Shown piece by piece: positions 25,853 through 34,063 of a DNA stretch of 64,000 nucleotides (position 1 is the stretch's first letter; every line of letters begins with the position of its first letter). The stretch is taken from assembly GCF_900187975.1 (NCBI RefSeq), contig NZ_FZPC01000025.1, forward strand, positions 1 to 64,000, written 5' to 3'. The position numbers and the translations under genes are program-made. This DNA is from Pseudomonas delhiensis. GTDB lineage: Bacteria > Pseudomonadota > Gammaproteobacteria > Pseudomonadales > Pseudomonadaceae. The notes beneath the pieces are model-generated. The model was not told where the DNA came from, searched no databases, and saw only the letters and a list, made by a program, of their open reading frames with translations.

Positions 25853-26686
25853 ATGGACATGATTCAGATCACGCCCGTCGCCGACGCCCGCCCCCTTCCC
25901 GTCCGTATCATCCGTACCGGCCTGGCCGATGGCTGCCTCGCCCACTTCCAGCCCGAGCTGTACCAGCTGGTGCTGCAGCGCGAGGGCTTCGAGGAAAAGG
26001 TCGAACTGGGGTTCTCCGGCAGCCGCCTGCTCGAGCGCCTGCTGCGCCAGCCCGGCGAGGTGGTGGCGCGCGACGAGTTGCTGGCCCACGCCTGGAGCGA
26101 CCGGGTGGTCGGCCAGGGCAGCCTCAACCAGCAGATCTACACCCTGCGCCAGATCCTCGGCGACGAGAAGCGCCGCGAGATCATCCAGACCCTGCCGCGC
26201 CGCGGCTACATGCTCAACCCGCGCTTCGCCGTGTGCGCACCGGTAGAGGCCGAAGAAACGGCCACCTCCGGGCAAGTGCCGGCCACGCCCCCCATGCCCG
26301 CCAACCCGCAGCGACACTGGTGCAGGCCCGAACTGCTGGCCGTGGCGGCGCCCGTGCTGCTGGCCGGCGTGGCCCTGGCCGCCACGCTCCACTATGGCCT
26401 GCAGCGAACCCAGGACCTGCGCGCGGACCTGGACATCGGCAACAAGCATTTCACCTACCTCGACGCGCGCCCCCAGGGCCTGGCCCAGCTGCGCGAGCGC
26501 ACCGGCGCCCTGAGCGCGCGCCTGGCCGCGCTGAGCGAACGGCCTGCGCATTTCACCCTGTCGCGCCATGCCGGCTTCTACGAAGTGGCCTGCGGTGCCG
26601 AGGACGCGTCCACCCGCCTGCTGCTGATCCACCAGGACCAGCTCGCGCGCCTGGCCGACGACCAGTTACGGAGCTGCCTGCCATGA
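25853..26686 (+). CDS. lafZ: ToxR/CadC-type membrane-bound winged-helix regulator (LafZ-like)
   Basis: 277 residues. Residues about 50-125 form an OmpR/ToxR winged helix (LLERLLRQPGEVVARDELLA, GSLNQQIYTLRQILGDEKRR, IIQTLPRRGYMLN). A single transmembrane segment follows at about 159-181 (LLAVAAPVLLAGVALAATLH), leaving a ~95-residue periplasmic domain with Cys247 and Cys275. It should bind DNA while anchored in the inner membrane. The enteric Flag-2 cluster has a transmembrane regulator, LafZ, next to its flagellin gene, which this gene also follows. The stop overlaps the next gene (ATGA). The 160 bases upstream are AT-rich and unique. Confidence 0.78.
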   Translation: MDMIQITPVADARPLPVRIIRTGLADGCLAHFQPELYQLVLQREGFEEKVELGFSGSRLLERLLRQPGEVVARDELLAHAWSDRVVGQGSLNQQIYTLRQILGDEKRREIIQTLPRRGYMLNPRFAVCAPVEAEETATSGQVPATPPMPANPQRHWCRPELLAVAAPVLLAGVALAATLHYGLQRTQDLRADLDIGNKHFTYLDARPQGLAQLRERTGALSARLAALSERPAHFTLSRHAGFYEVACGAEDASTRLLLIHQDQLARLADDQLRSCLP

Positions 26687-27144
26687 AGCGCAGCCACCTG
26701 TTCGCCGGCAGCGCCCTGCTGAGCCTGGGCCTGCTCGCCGGCATGGCCGCCACCTGGCTCAGCTACCGTTCCGCCAGCGAGTTCGATGGCCGCTACCACA
26801 GCAGCGGCCAACTGGTCCTCGCCGACGGCCGCAGCCTGCGCCTGGAGCACAGCCTGCTGCTGCGCGACGGCCACTTCTATGCCGTGACGCGCCAGGGCGA
26901 CACCGTGCAGAAGACCTCCGGCAGCGTCGAGTCGGGCTTCCTCGGCCACCTGCGCCTGCGGGTGGAAAAGAGCGAGCTGGCCGAACTGCAGCAGGCCGCG
27001 CAGCTGGACAACGAACTGCTGTTCAACCTGCTCTACGGCAGCGAGAACGACAGCCTGCTCAACCTGCAGCCCCACGGCGACTGCCTGCTCGCCGAGGAAA
27101 CCCGCCAGCTGTATTGTGCCGAGCGCTTCGCCGGCGAGCCCTGA
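26683..27144 (+). CDS. Membrane-anchored periplasmic protein coupled to the LafZ-like regulator
   Basis: 153 residues. A short basic start (MKRSH) and one membrane segment (LFAGSALLSLGLLAGMAATW, about 6-25) leave a ~125-residue periplasmic domain with two cysteines near the C-terminus (DCLLAEETRQLYC). I recognise no family. Its ATG overlaps the regulator stop (ATGA), and the order 'membrane winged-helix regulator then small single-pass periplasmic protein' mirrors toxRS and tcpPH, where the partner stabilises or senses for the regulator. That analogy is inference. A longer open frame upstream belongs to another reading frame. Confidence 0.7.
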   Translation: MKRSHLFAGSALLSLGLLAGMAATWLSYRSASEFDGRYHSSGQLVLADGRSLRLEHSLLLRDGHFYAVTRQGDTVQKTSGSVESGFLGHLRLRVEKSELAELQQAAQLDNELLFNLLYGSENDSLLNLQPHGDCLLAEETRQLYCAERFAGEP

Positions 27145-27159
27145 GAGCCCGATAACCAC

Positions 27160-28101
27160 TCAAGGCTTGGCCGCAGCGCCCTGCCCCGCGCTGAACTTCG
27201 CCCCGTCGGAACCGACCTGCACCCGCGCCTGGTCATCGCTGAACAGCTGGCGGTACAGTTGCTCGGCGCTGTCGGTCAGCAGCAGCAGCTCGATGCGGCG
27301 GTTGGCGCCGTTCTGCGGGTCCTCCGGCAGCAGCGGCATGCCGTCGGCCTGGGCGGTCACCTGGAGCACGTTGCGCGCCGGCAGGCCCGCGTCCACCAGC
27401 ACGTTGCGCGCCTGCAGGGCGCGGTCGCCGGAGAGGTTCCAGTTGTTGTAGCCGTTGGCCCCGCGGTAGGGCACCGCGTCGGTGTGGCCGCTGAGGATCA
27501 GGCGGTTGTCGACCTTCGCCAGCACGCCGCCCAGGGCCGCCAGCAGAGTGCGGAAATGCGCGTCGAGGGTGGCGCTGCCGCGGGGGAACATGAAGCGCTG
27601 CGGGTCGTCCTTGATCAGCACGCGCAGGCCCTGGGGCACCACCTTGACCTCGATGTTGGCCAGCGCGTCGGTCTGCGCGGAGACCGCGCGGATCAGCGCC
27701 GCCAGTTCCTGCAGGTCGACGCTGGAGTCGTAGTGGCGCGGCTCGCTGGCCTCGCCCGGCTGCCTGCCGTCGACGCTGGCGCGGCTGCCCTCGGGGGTGC
27801 GCGGCGGGTTCTGCGGCTGCACCGGCATGGGCAGACCATCCAGCTCCACCGGCGTGCGGCTGGAGCCATCGAACACCCCGGCGCCGCCGTCCACCAGCGG
27901 GTTGCTCTGCAGGTCGCCCACCGCCGGGTTCTGCATCACGCTGCGCGGCTGCACGATCCAGAGCACCATGAACAGCGCCATCATCGCCAAGGTGAAGTCG
28001 GCGAAGGCCACCTTCCAGGCGGAGCTGTTCTCCTCGGCGTGGCCCTTCTTGCCACGCCGCTTGATGATGACCTCGTGGTTCTGCTCGCCGCGCCGCCTCA
28101 T
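27160..28101 (-). CDS. lafU: Flagellar stator protein MotB (LafU), lateral system
   Basis: 313 residues. After a basic cytoplasmic start, one transmembrane helix carries the ion-binding Asp35 (AFADFTLAMMALFMVLWI). The C-terminal OmpA-like peptidoglycan-binding domain is complete (LILSGHTDAVPYRGANGYNN, WNLSGDRALQARNVL). It anchors the stator to the cell wall and forms the ion channel with MotA; proton use is suggested by overall similarity to enteric MotB but not proven. ATGA overlap with motA. Last gene of the fliD operon, convergent with the LafZ pair at a 15-base gap. Confidence 0.94.
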   Translation of the reverse strand: MRRRGEQNHEVIIKRRGKKGHAEENSSAWKVAFADFTLAMMALFMVLWIVQPRSVMQNPAVGDLQSNPLVDGGAGVFDGSSRTPVELDGLPMPVQPQNPPRTPEGSRASVDGRQPGEASEPRHYDSSVDLQELAALIRAVSAQTDALANIEVKVVPQGLRVLIKDDPQRFMFPRGSATLDAHFRTLLAALGGVLAKVDNRLILSGHTDAVPYRGANGYNNWNLSGDRALQARNVLVDAGLPARNVLQVTAQADGMPLLPEDPQNGANRRIELLLLTDSAEQLYRQLFSDDQARVQVGSDGAKFSAGQGAAAKP

Positions 28102-28970
28102 GCCGCTTCCCTTTCATCCTCGTACTGGTTGACCCAGGTCTCGAGCTGGCGGAAGGCCGGCTTGACGTCCTGCTCGATCAGTTTGCGCCCGGCGTCCACC
28201 GCCAGCAGCGTGGGCTTGCCGGCGACGTGGGCGACCAGGGTGGTGCGCACGCATTCCAGGGCCGACAGCTCGGTCTTCACCCGCTGGGCCATGGCGTTGG
28301 ACAGCGGGTCGAGCACGCAGTAGCAGAAGAAGATGCCGAGGAAGGTGCCGACCAGCGCCGCGGCCACGTGGGCGCCTACTTCACCGATGCTGCCGCCGAT
28401 GCTGCCCATGGTGATGATGATGCCCATGATCGCCGCCAGGATGCCGAAGCCGGGCATGGCCTCGCCGACCTTGTGCAGCGACTTCGACGGCTGCAGCAGG
28501 GCCTGCTCCATGGCGTCCAGCTCCTGCTCCAGGAAGCCTTCCAGCTCGTGGGCGCTGATCTTGCCCATGGCCATCAGGCGGAAGTTGTCGGCGATGAAGG
28601 CCATCAGGTTCCTTTCCTGGAGGATCAGCGGGTAGCGGGCGAACAGCTCGCTCTGCTCCGGCTCCTCGATGTGCTCGTCGAGCACCTTCAGGCCGCCCAC
28701 CTCGACCATCTCCAGCAGCTGGTAGAGCAGCATCAGCAACTGGCGCTGGAACTCCTCGCCGCGGCGCTTGTAGACGAACACGCCCTTGATCTGCACGAGC
28801 ATCTCCAGCAGGACCTCGCGCGGGTTGGCCACCACCAGGCTGCCCAGGCCGGCGCCGAGGATGATGAGCACCTCCGCCGGCTGCCAGAGCACGCTCATCT
28901 CGCCATGGGCCATGGCGTAGCCGCCCAGGACGCAGGCGACGATGATCAGCGCGCCTATGATCTTCTGCAT
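28098..28970 (-). CDS. lafT: Flagellar stator protein MotA (LafT), lateral system
   Basis: 290 residues with four membrane segments (IIGALIIVACVLGGYAMAHG; PAEVLIILGAGLGSLVVANP; MPGFGILAAIMGIIITMGSI; AHVAAALVGTFLGIFFCYCV) and the large cytoplasmic loop that meets FliG. The PGFGILAAIMG motif is the classical MotA signature. Together with LafU it gives the lateral flagellum its own stator. Starts three bases after the sigma-factor gene and overlaps lafU. Confidence 0.95.
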   Translation of the reverse strand: MQKIIGALIIVACVLGGYAMAHGEMSVLWQPAEVLIILGAGLGSLVVANPREVLLEMLVQIKGVFVYKRRGEEFQRQLLMLLYQLLEMVEVGGLKVLDEHIEEPEQSELFARYPLILQERNLMAFIADNFRLMAMGKISAHELEGFLEQELDAMEQALLQPSKSLHKVGEAMPGFGILAAIMGIIITMGSIGGSIGEVGAHVAAALVGTFLGIFFCYCVLDPLSNAMAQRVKTELSALECVRTTLVAHVAGKPTLLAVDAGRKLIEQDVKPAFRQLETWVNQYEDEREAA

Positions 28971-28973
28971 GAT

Positions 28974-29705
28974 TCAGCTTCTCTCGCTCAGGTAGCGGCA
29001 GGCCTTGTTCAGCGCCTGCTTGCTCAGTTGACAGACCCGGGCGTCGCTCACCTCGAGCACCAGGGCGATTTCCTTCAGGCTCAGCTCGTGCTGGTAGTAC
29101 AGCGTCAGCACCAGGCGCTCGCGCTCGCTGAGCTGCGCCAGGGCCTGGGCCAGCATGCGCTCGCGCAGCACCCGCGCCTCCAGCGCCGACTCGCCGTCCA
29201 CCAGGTTCTCCAGGCCCTCGCCCAGCAGCGCGTCGAGGCTCTCGATGGCCTCGCAGGATTCGGCCTGCAGGTAGTCCTGGTAGCCGCGCTCGTCGAGGCC
29301 GGTGTGGGCGAGGATTTCCTTGTCGCCGGGCGTGCGGCCCAGGCGCCGGGCCAGCTCGCGGATGCTGTCGCGCACCTTGTGCGCCTGCAGCCGCACCTGG
29401 CGCGGGCGCCAGTCCTGGCGGCGCAGCTCGTCGAGGATGGCGCCGCGGATGCGCAGCACGGCGAAGCCGGCGAACTGCTCGTCGGGCGTGCCGTAGCGGC
29501 GCAGGCTCTCCAGCAGGCCCATCAGGCCGATCTGCTCCATGTCCTCGCGGTCCAGCACCTGGTTGGCCTGCAGCGACAGCTGGCTGACCACCCGCCGCAC
29601 CAGCGGCAGGTAGCGCATCAGCCATTGCTGCTCGGCGCCCGGGGCGAAGGCCGGGTGGCCCGCCTCGGCGGGGTTGCGGTAGTCGAGGGCGCAGTGGGCG
29701 TTCAT
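28974..29705 (-). CDS. lafS: Flagellar sigma factor FliA/LafS (sigma-28), lateral system
   Basis: 243 residues of the sigma-28 subfamily: region 2 (EQQWLMRYLPLVRRVVSQLS, MEQIGLMGLLESLRRYGTPD, AILDELRRQDWRPRQ) and region 4 (LTLYYQHELSLKEIALVLEV, then ARVCQLSKQALNK). It would transcribe the late lateral genes and be held by the FlgM encoded at 37.1 kb. It lies inside the fliD operon, between fliL and motA, the same relative place as lafS in other lateral systems. Confidence 0.94.
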   Translation of the reverse strand: MNAHCALDYRNPAEAGHPAFAPGAEQQWLMRYLPLVRRVVSQLSLQANQVLDREDMEQIGLMGLLESLRRYGTPDEQFAGFAVLRIRGAILDELRRQDWRPRQVRLQAHKVRDSIRELARRLGRTPGDKEILAHTGLDERGYQDYLQAESCEAIESLDALLGEGLENLVDGESALEARVLRERMLAQALAQLSERERLVLTLYYQHELSLKEIALVLEVSDARVCQLSKQALNKACRYLSERS

Positions 29706-29715
29706 GGGCGGGCCC

Positions 29716-30228
29716 CTATTGCACGATCAGCTTGCTGACCAGCACGTGCTGGAAGGGCGCGGCCACCTTGCGCGTGGCGAAGTCGGCCAGCAGCACCTGC
29801 TCCAGCTCGCCCTGCAGCGCAGGGATGGCCTTGGCCCGCAACTGCTCGTAGGTCAGCGCGGAGAGGTGCGCCACCGCCGAGTTGCGCACCATGGGGTCGA
29901 TCTGCTGCAGCTTCTTCTGCTGGGTGCCCAGCTCGGCCTGCAGCACCAGGTCGAGCACGAAGTAGTGCTCGCGGCCGTCGCCGCCCGGCAGGCTGACGAT
30001 GATCTTGTTGACCGGGAAGAACTCGTATTCGCCGGGCGCTTCCTCTTCCGCCGCGGCGCCCTGCTCGGTGCCGGCGGCCTCGCCGGCCCTGGCCTGGGCG
30101 GCCAGCAGCGGGCGCGCCAGGTACCAGGTGCCGGCCACGCCGCCGGCGGCGATCAGCAGATTCAGAACAGTGAACAACAACATGATGCGGCGCATCGTCA
30201 TGACGGTTTTCCGATCCTCGGTTTCCAT
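29716..30228 (-). CDS. lafF: FliL-type flagellar basal-body protein (LafF)
   Basis: 170 residues: a short cytoplasmic start, one membrane helix (MLLFTVLNLLIAAGGVAGTW), an acidic linker, and the periplasmic FliL domain (VNKIIVSLPGG, HYFVLDLVLQAEL, ending TRKVAAPFQHVLVSKLIVQ). FliL supports stator function. The gene is 13 bases after fliK and 10 before the sigma-factor gene. Confidence 0.9.
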   Translation of the reverse strand: METEDRKTVMTMRRIMLLFTVLNLLIAAGGVAGTWYLARPLLAAQARAGEAAGTEQGAAAEEEAPGEYEFFPVNKIIVSLPGGDGREHYFVLDLVLQAELGTQQKKLQQIDPMVRNSAVAHLSALTYEQLRAKAIPALQGELEQVLLADFATRKVAAPFQHVLVSKLIVQ

Positions 30229-30241
30229 GGGTTGCCCGGCG

Positions 30242-31336
30242 CTACACGGTGACCAGCACGTCGCGCGGGCGCAGGCCGGCGTCCGCCGCCGCCCCCTGCT
30301 CCGCCGCCGCGCCGGTCGGCGCGTCGTCCAGCCAGGCGGCCGGGCGCCCCTGCCGGGCCTGTTGCTGCTGCGCCTGCTGCTGGCCGGCGCGGCCGTCGGA
30401 GACCTGCACCTCCACCGGCTGCTGGCTGGCCCCGGCGATGTCCTGGCGCAGGCGCTCGGCGCCCTGCTGCAGCAGGCGGGCGACGTCGCCCTGGGCCGCG
30501 TGGATCTGCACCGTCAGGCCTGCATTGTCCCGGCTCAGGTAGATCTCCAGGCGCCCCAGCTCCGGCGGGTCCAGGCGGATGGCGGCGCTCTGCTGGTTGT
30601 ACCGCAGCTGCAGCTCGACGTTGTCGCGCAGGGCGTTGAGCAGTTGCTCGCCCCAGCGTTCGGCCGGCGCCTGCAGGCTCAACTGGCGCTCGGGCATGTG
30701 GCTGGCCGCCAGCGTCTGGGCGTCGCTCACCACGGCCGGGGCGTTGGGCGGCGGCACCTGGCCGGCGAGCTTGTCGAGCTGGCTGTGCAGCAATTCATCG
30801 GCAGCCGTTGCGGCCTTCGCCGGTGGCGCTTCCTCGGCCTTGGCCGGCAGGGCCAGGCTCGGCAGGGGCTGGCCCTGGGCCGGCGGCGGCGGGGCCTCGG
30901 CCATGCCCTGGGGTAATTGCGGCAGCGGCAGGTTGCCGGGCAGGGCGCGGGATACCGGCGCGCTCGCGGCATCCCCGGCCTGGCCGGCGTCGCGGGCCTG
31001 CAAGGTCACTTCGCGCTGGCCGAGCATGCTGGCCAGCCACTGCTCGGCGCCCGGCAGGGCGCCCAGGCTCGGGTCGGGCGGCGGCGGGAGGTCCTGCGGC
31101 GCAGCCGGGTCGGCGGGCGTGGCGGGAGCCTCCGGCGCGTCTTCGGTCGCTTCCGCGCCCTTGGCCAGTTGCGCGGCGAAGGCCGGCAGCACCTCGCCCG
31201 CCGCCTCGGAGCCACCCCTGGCGGCCGTGCCCGCGGCCTGCTGCCCGGCGCCCATGGCGGGTACGGCCGGCAGCGGCGTGTCCTTGCCCGGCGCGGCGTC
31301 CGCGGCCAGGCGGGTATTCACCTGCAACACTGTCAT
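30242..31336 (-). CDS. lafE: Flagellar hook-length control protein FliK (LafE)
   Basis: 364 residues. The N-terminal two thirds are Ala/Pro-rich and low-complexity, as in FliK rulers. The C-terminal domain is the conserved Flg_hook region (LLNALRDNVELQLRYNQQSA, AIRLDPPELGRLEIYLSRDN, LTVQIHAAQGDVARLLQQGA, RLRQDIAGA), followed by a Gln-rich tail. FliK measures the hook and switches the secretion apparatus via FlhB. The true start is the ATG at 31336, overlapping the lafD stop (ATGA); open sequence further upstream is in another gene's frame. Confidence 0.93.
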   Translation of the reverse strand: MTVLQVNTRLAADAAPGKDTPLPAVPAMGAGQQAAGTAARGGSEAAGEVLPAFAAQLAKGAEATEDAPEAPATPADPAAPQDLPPPPDPSLGALPGAEQWLASMLGQREVTLQARDAGQAGDAASAPVSRALPGNLPLPQLPQGMAEAPPPPAQGQPLPSLALPAKAEEAPPAKAATAADELLHSQLDKLAGQVPPPNAPAVVSDAQTLAASHMPERQLSLQAPAERWGEQLLNALRDNVELQLRYNQQSAAIRLDPPELGRLEIYLSRDNAGLTVQIHAAQGDVARLLQQGAERLRQDIAGASQQPVEVQVSDGRAGQQQAQQQQARQGRPAAWLDDAPTGAAAEQGAAADAGLRPRDVLVTV

Positions 31337-31656
31337 CTCCCGGCCAGCAAGCGGTCTATCTGCATGTAGGCGGAGCGCCCTTCGGCGTACTCCAGGTGGC
31401 TCGCCAGCAACTGGCGCAGGCGTTCCACCTCCTGCGCGCAGGCGCGCCGCGCCTCGTCGTGCAACTGCTGCAAGCGGCGCCTGGCCTCGACGCCGGCGGC
31501 ATCCAGCGCGGGGCCGGCGGCCAGGCGTTCGAGCAACGCGCGTATGGCGCCGTCGACCTCGCCCAGGCGCGCCCACTCGCCGCGCGCCAGCACCTCGCCC
31601 AGGCGCGCGTGGAGGCTGCGCAGCGCGTGCACGCGCGGGTCAGCCACGGGCGGCAT
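31333..31656 (-). CDS. lafD: Putative FliT-like flagellar chaperone (LafD)
   Basis: 107 residues, almost all helical (VHALRSLHARLGEVLARGEW, ARRRLQQLHDEARRACAQEV, RLRQLLASHLEYAEGRS). Sequence identity to known FliT cannot be judged by eye, but position between fliS and fliK is that of lafD, a FliT-type chaperone. A GTG at 31662 is two codons upstream. The 5' end overlaps fliS by 17 bases and the 3' end overlaps fliK by four, so all three are translationally coupled. Confidence 0.7.
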   Translation of the reverse strand: MPPVADPRVHALRSLHARLGEVLARGEWARLGEVDGAIRALLERLAAGPALDAAGVEARRRLQQLHDEARRACAQEVERLRQLLASHLEYAEGRSAYMQIDRLLAGR

Positions 31657-32035
31657 GGACACCGGCCCAGCCTTCGCGCAGGGTGCCGAGCAGGCCGGCG
31701 ACCTCGTCCAGGCCCTCCAGCGACAGGTTCACGCTGACGTCCGAGAGGCGGTAGATGCAGTAGTCGTAGAGCCGCGCCAGGTCCTGCACCACCGCCCCGC
31801 CGGCCTCGTAGTCGAGGGCACTGGACAGGCCGTTGAGGATGTTCATGCACTTGTCCAGGGAACGGCCCTTCTGCTGGAAGCGCCTGGCCTCGATATGCCC
31901 GCGGGCGCGGGCCAGTTCGTCGAGCAGGCCGTCGAACAGCACCAGCACCAGCTCGTAGGGCGACGCCGCGGCGGCGCGCGCCTCCAGGTCCGTGGTGCGG
32001 TAGCTGTCGTAGCCTTCGTTCATCGAATAGGTCAT
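31640..32035 (-). CDS. lafC: Flagellin export chaperone FliS (LafC)
   Basis: 131 residues with the FliS pattern: GYDSYRTTDLEARAAAASPY, ELVLVLFDGLLDELARARGH, KGRSLDKCMNILNGLSSALD and IYRLSDVSVNLSLEGLDEVA. FliS binds the C-terminus of flagellin before export. The ATG at 32035 overlaps the fliD stop (ATGA). A long open stretch upstream in this frame lies under fliD and is not part of the protein. Confidence 0.94.
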   Translation of the reverse strand: MTYSMNEGYDSYRTTDLEARAAAASPYELVLVLFDGLLDELARARGHIEARRFQQKGRSLDKCMNILNGLSSALDYEAGGAVVQDLARLYDYCIYRLSDVSVNLSLEGLDEVAGLLGTLREGWAGVHAARG

Positions 32036-33339
32036 GTGAACATGCTGGAGGTCTGGTCCATGGAATTCATGACTTGCATGAGGTTGGTGTACTGCTTGAG
32101 GTAGCGCGAGTAGGCGTTGTCGTAGCGCGTCTGCAGGGCATCGAACTGGTCGTCGATGTCGGCCAGCTTGTCGTTCAGGCTGTTCACCCGCGAGGTCAGC
32201 AGGCCGCTGGTGGAGCTGGTGTAGGCCTTGAGCGCGCTGTCCAGGCTGTCGATCAGGTTGCCCTTGCCGCTGAACAGCTGCTCGAAGCCGTCGGCGTTCT
32301 GCGCCAGGGCCTTCTCCAGCTTGCTGCTGTCGAGGGTCAGCTTGCCGCTGCTGTCGGCGCTGACGCCGTAGCCGATCAGGTTGGCGCCGCCGAAGCTGGT
32401 GCGGATCAGGCCGTTGACCGCCGACCTGATCGCCTGCACCGCCGAGTCGCCGGCCAGCGCGCCGCGGCTGGTGGTGCCGCTGCCGCTGGCGGTCAGCGTG
32501 CCGATGCTGCCCATCAGGGTGTTGTAGGCATCCAGGAAGCCCTGCAGCTTCTTGGTGGTGGCGTCCTTGTCGCGGCCGATGTCGAGGCTCAGCGGCGCCT
32601 CGGCCGGGTCGCTGACCTTGGTGAAGGTCAGGCTCACGCCGTCGATGGCCTTGTCGAAGGTGTTGCTGGCGTTGCGCAGCTCGATGCCGCCCTGCCCGCC
32701 CAGGTAGACGATGGCGTCCTGGGCGCTGGAAAGCTGCTTGCGGGCGTCGATGGAACCCTGCACCACAGCATTGCTGCTGGACAGGCTGATGGCCTGGTCG
32801 GCGCCGCTCTCGTCGCTGGTCAGCACCAGGTTCACCGTGCCGTCGCTGCGCACCAGGGTGGCCTTGACGCCGGTGTTGTCGGCGGCGCCGTTGATGGCCG
32901 AGGCCAGGGCGCCGAGGCTGGTGATGCCGCTCATGTCGACCTTGAAGCTGTCGCTGCCCTGGCCGATGGTCAGCTCGCCGCTGCCCAGGTCGCCGTCGCT
33001 CAGGCCCTGCAGGGCCACCTGGTCCTTGGAGGCCAGCTGCTTGACGAAGAACTGGTAGCTGCCGGAAACGGCGGTGGAACCGACGCTGGCGGTGGCATAG
33101 CCGTCGGCGCTGAAGGTGGCGCTGTTGACCAGCATGTTGCTGGCGCTGCTGGAGCTGCTGCGCAGCCCGGTCACCGCCGAGGCGAAGCTGCTCAGCGCCG
33201 ACTTCAGCTGGGTGACCGCGGACAGCTCGCTGTTGTAGCTGGTCTTGTTGCGGTTCAGCCGCGTCTGCGACGCCTGGATGTCGTACTGGGCCAGCTGGGT
33301 CGCCATCTGCTGGACGTAATCGGAATCTATGGTTGCCAT
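32032..33339 (-). CDS. lafB: Flagellar filament cap protein FliD (HAP2, LafB)
   Basis: 435 residues. Conserved N-terminus (TIDSDYVQQMATQLAQYDIQ, SYNSELSAVTQLKSALSSFA) and C-terminal coiled coil (LTSRVNSLNDKLADIDDQFD, ALQTRYDNAYSRYLKQYTNL) are both present. FliD caps the filament and lets flagellin polymerise. The frame is open for another 80 codons upstream, but the ATG at 33339 begins the family N-terminus and has a ribosome site (AAGGGGTATCCGACC). A consensus sigma-54 promoter lies about 30 bases upstream. First gene of an eight-gene operon ending with lafU. Confidence 0.95.
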   Translation of the reverse strand: MATIDSDYVQQMATQLAQYDIQASQTRLNRNKTSYNSELSAVTQLKSALSSFASAVTGLRSSSSSASNMLVNSATFSADGYATASVGSTAVSGSYQFFVKQLASKDQVALQGLSDGDLGSGELTIGQGSDSFKVDMSGITSLGALASAINGAADNTGVKATLVRSDGTVNLVLTSDESGADQAISLSSSNAVVQGSIDARKQLSSAQDAIVYLGGQGGIELRNASNTFDKAIDGVSLTFTKVSDPAEAPLSLDIGRDKDATTKKLQGFLDAYNTLMGSIGTLTASGSGTTSRGALAGDSAVQAIRSAVNGLIRTSFGGANLIGYGVSADSSGKLTLDSSKLEKALAQNADGFEQLFSGKGNLIDSLDSALKAYTSSTSGLLTSRVNSLNDKLADIDDQFDALQTRYDNAYSRYLKQYTNLMQVMNSMDQTSSMFT

Positions 33340-33367
33340 GGTCGGATACCCCTTTGCGAGCCTGGGA

Positions 33368-33382
33368 GCAAGTTCGGTGCCA
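33368..33382 (-). promoter_or_regulatory. Sigma-54 promoter of the fliD-motB operon
   Basis: On the minus strand the sequence is TGGCAC-CGAAC-TTGC(T), a full match to the -24/-12 consensus with GG and GC 12 bases apart. Transcription would begin near 33356, about 17 bases before the fliD ATG. LafK, encoded at 43-44.4 kb, is the obvious candidate activator. Confidence 0.88.
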
Positions 33383-33633
33383 ACGCCCGGAAGGCCCGTA
33401 TTCCGGGCGTTTCGGGCAAGAGCGAGGTGAAAGGACACTTCCGCACGGGCGGGACGGAAGCCTCGCCGGAAACGGCATTTCCGCCTGCGTGGAGGGTGTT
33501 GCTTCCCTCCCAAGGCGACCGTGTACGGGGTGGGGTTAAGGCGCGCAGGGCGGATAACGCCCCAGGCGTTATCCGCCGTTTTCAACGACGGATGATCGCG
33601 GACGGAGTCCTACGCCTCCACCGCTGTCCCAGC

Positions 33634-33681
33634 TGTAGGAGCGCGCCCTGCGCGCGATTCGCGGGCAGGGCCCGCTCCTAC
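33634..33681. repeat. REP inverted pair
   Basis: TGTAGGAGCGCGCCCTGCGC faces CGGGCAGGGCCCGCTCCTACA across a few bases, forming a long imperfect hairpin. It lies at the edge of the AT-richer islet. Confidence 0.8.
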
Positions 33682-34063
33682 AATGGGGCGACATGGGGGA
33701 CGCGAATTTCGATCCAGTCACTCCCGCGAACGAGGGAACCCAGAAGACAGTTGCTCCTACGATCCCGGGAAGCACGGTCGCAGGAGCCATTGGATTCACC
33801 AGCCACGCCAGATGCCCGACGACGCGGCCAACGGCGGATAATCGCGAAGGCCTATGTACCCGATGAAACAGGTCGCTTCAGCAGACGATGAAGTGGCCGT
33901 CAGCTCCGAGCCTGCACCTATGGGCTCCCTCCGTGGCCGAAAACATGGCCAGGGCCAGTAGATCAGATTGCCTGGATCGTACCCGACAATGAAATTGCTG
34001 AATTGAATTTAAAGGCGGGCCTCAGGTAACGTTGCCGCGTCCTGACTCACCAGACACCACCAA

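Larger units (their letters stand above)
33340..34063. other. Intergenic region upstream of fliD: promoter and repeats
   Basis: The first 50 bases hold the sigma-54 promoter of fliD. A hairpin, CGCCCGGAA...TTCCGGGCG (about 33384-33411), follows. Then come a GGCGGATAACGCC palindrome (about 33549-33580) and a REP inverted pair (33634-33681). From about 33880 the sequence becomes visibly AT-richer and unique and carries no supported gene until 34064. Confidence 0.7.
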
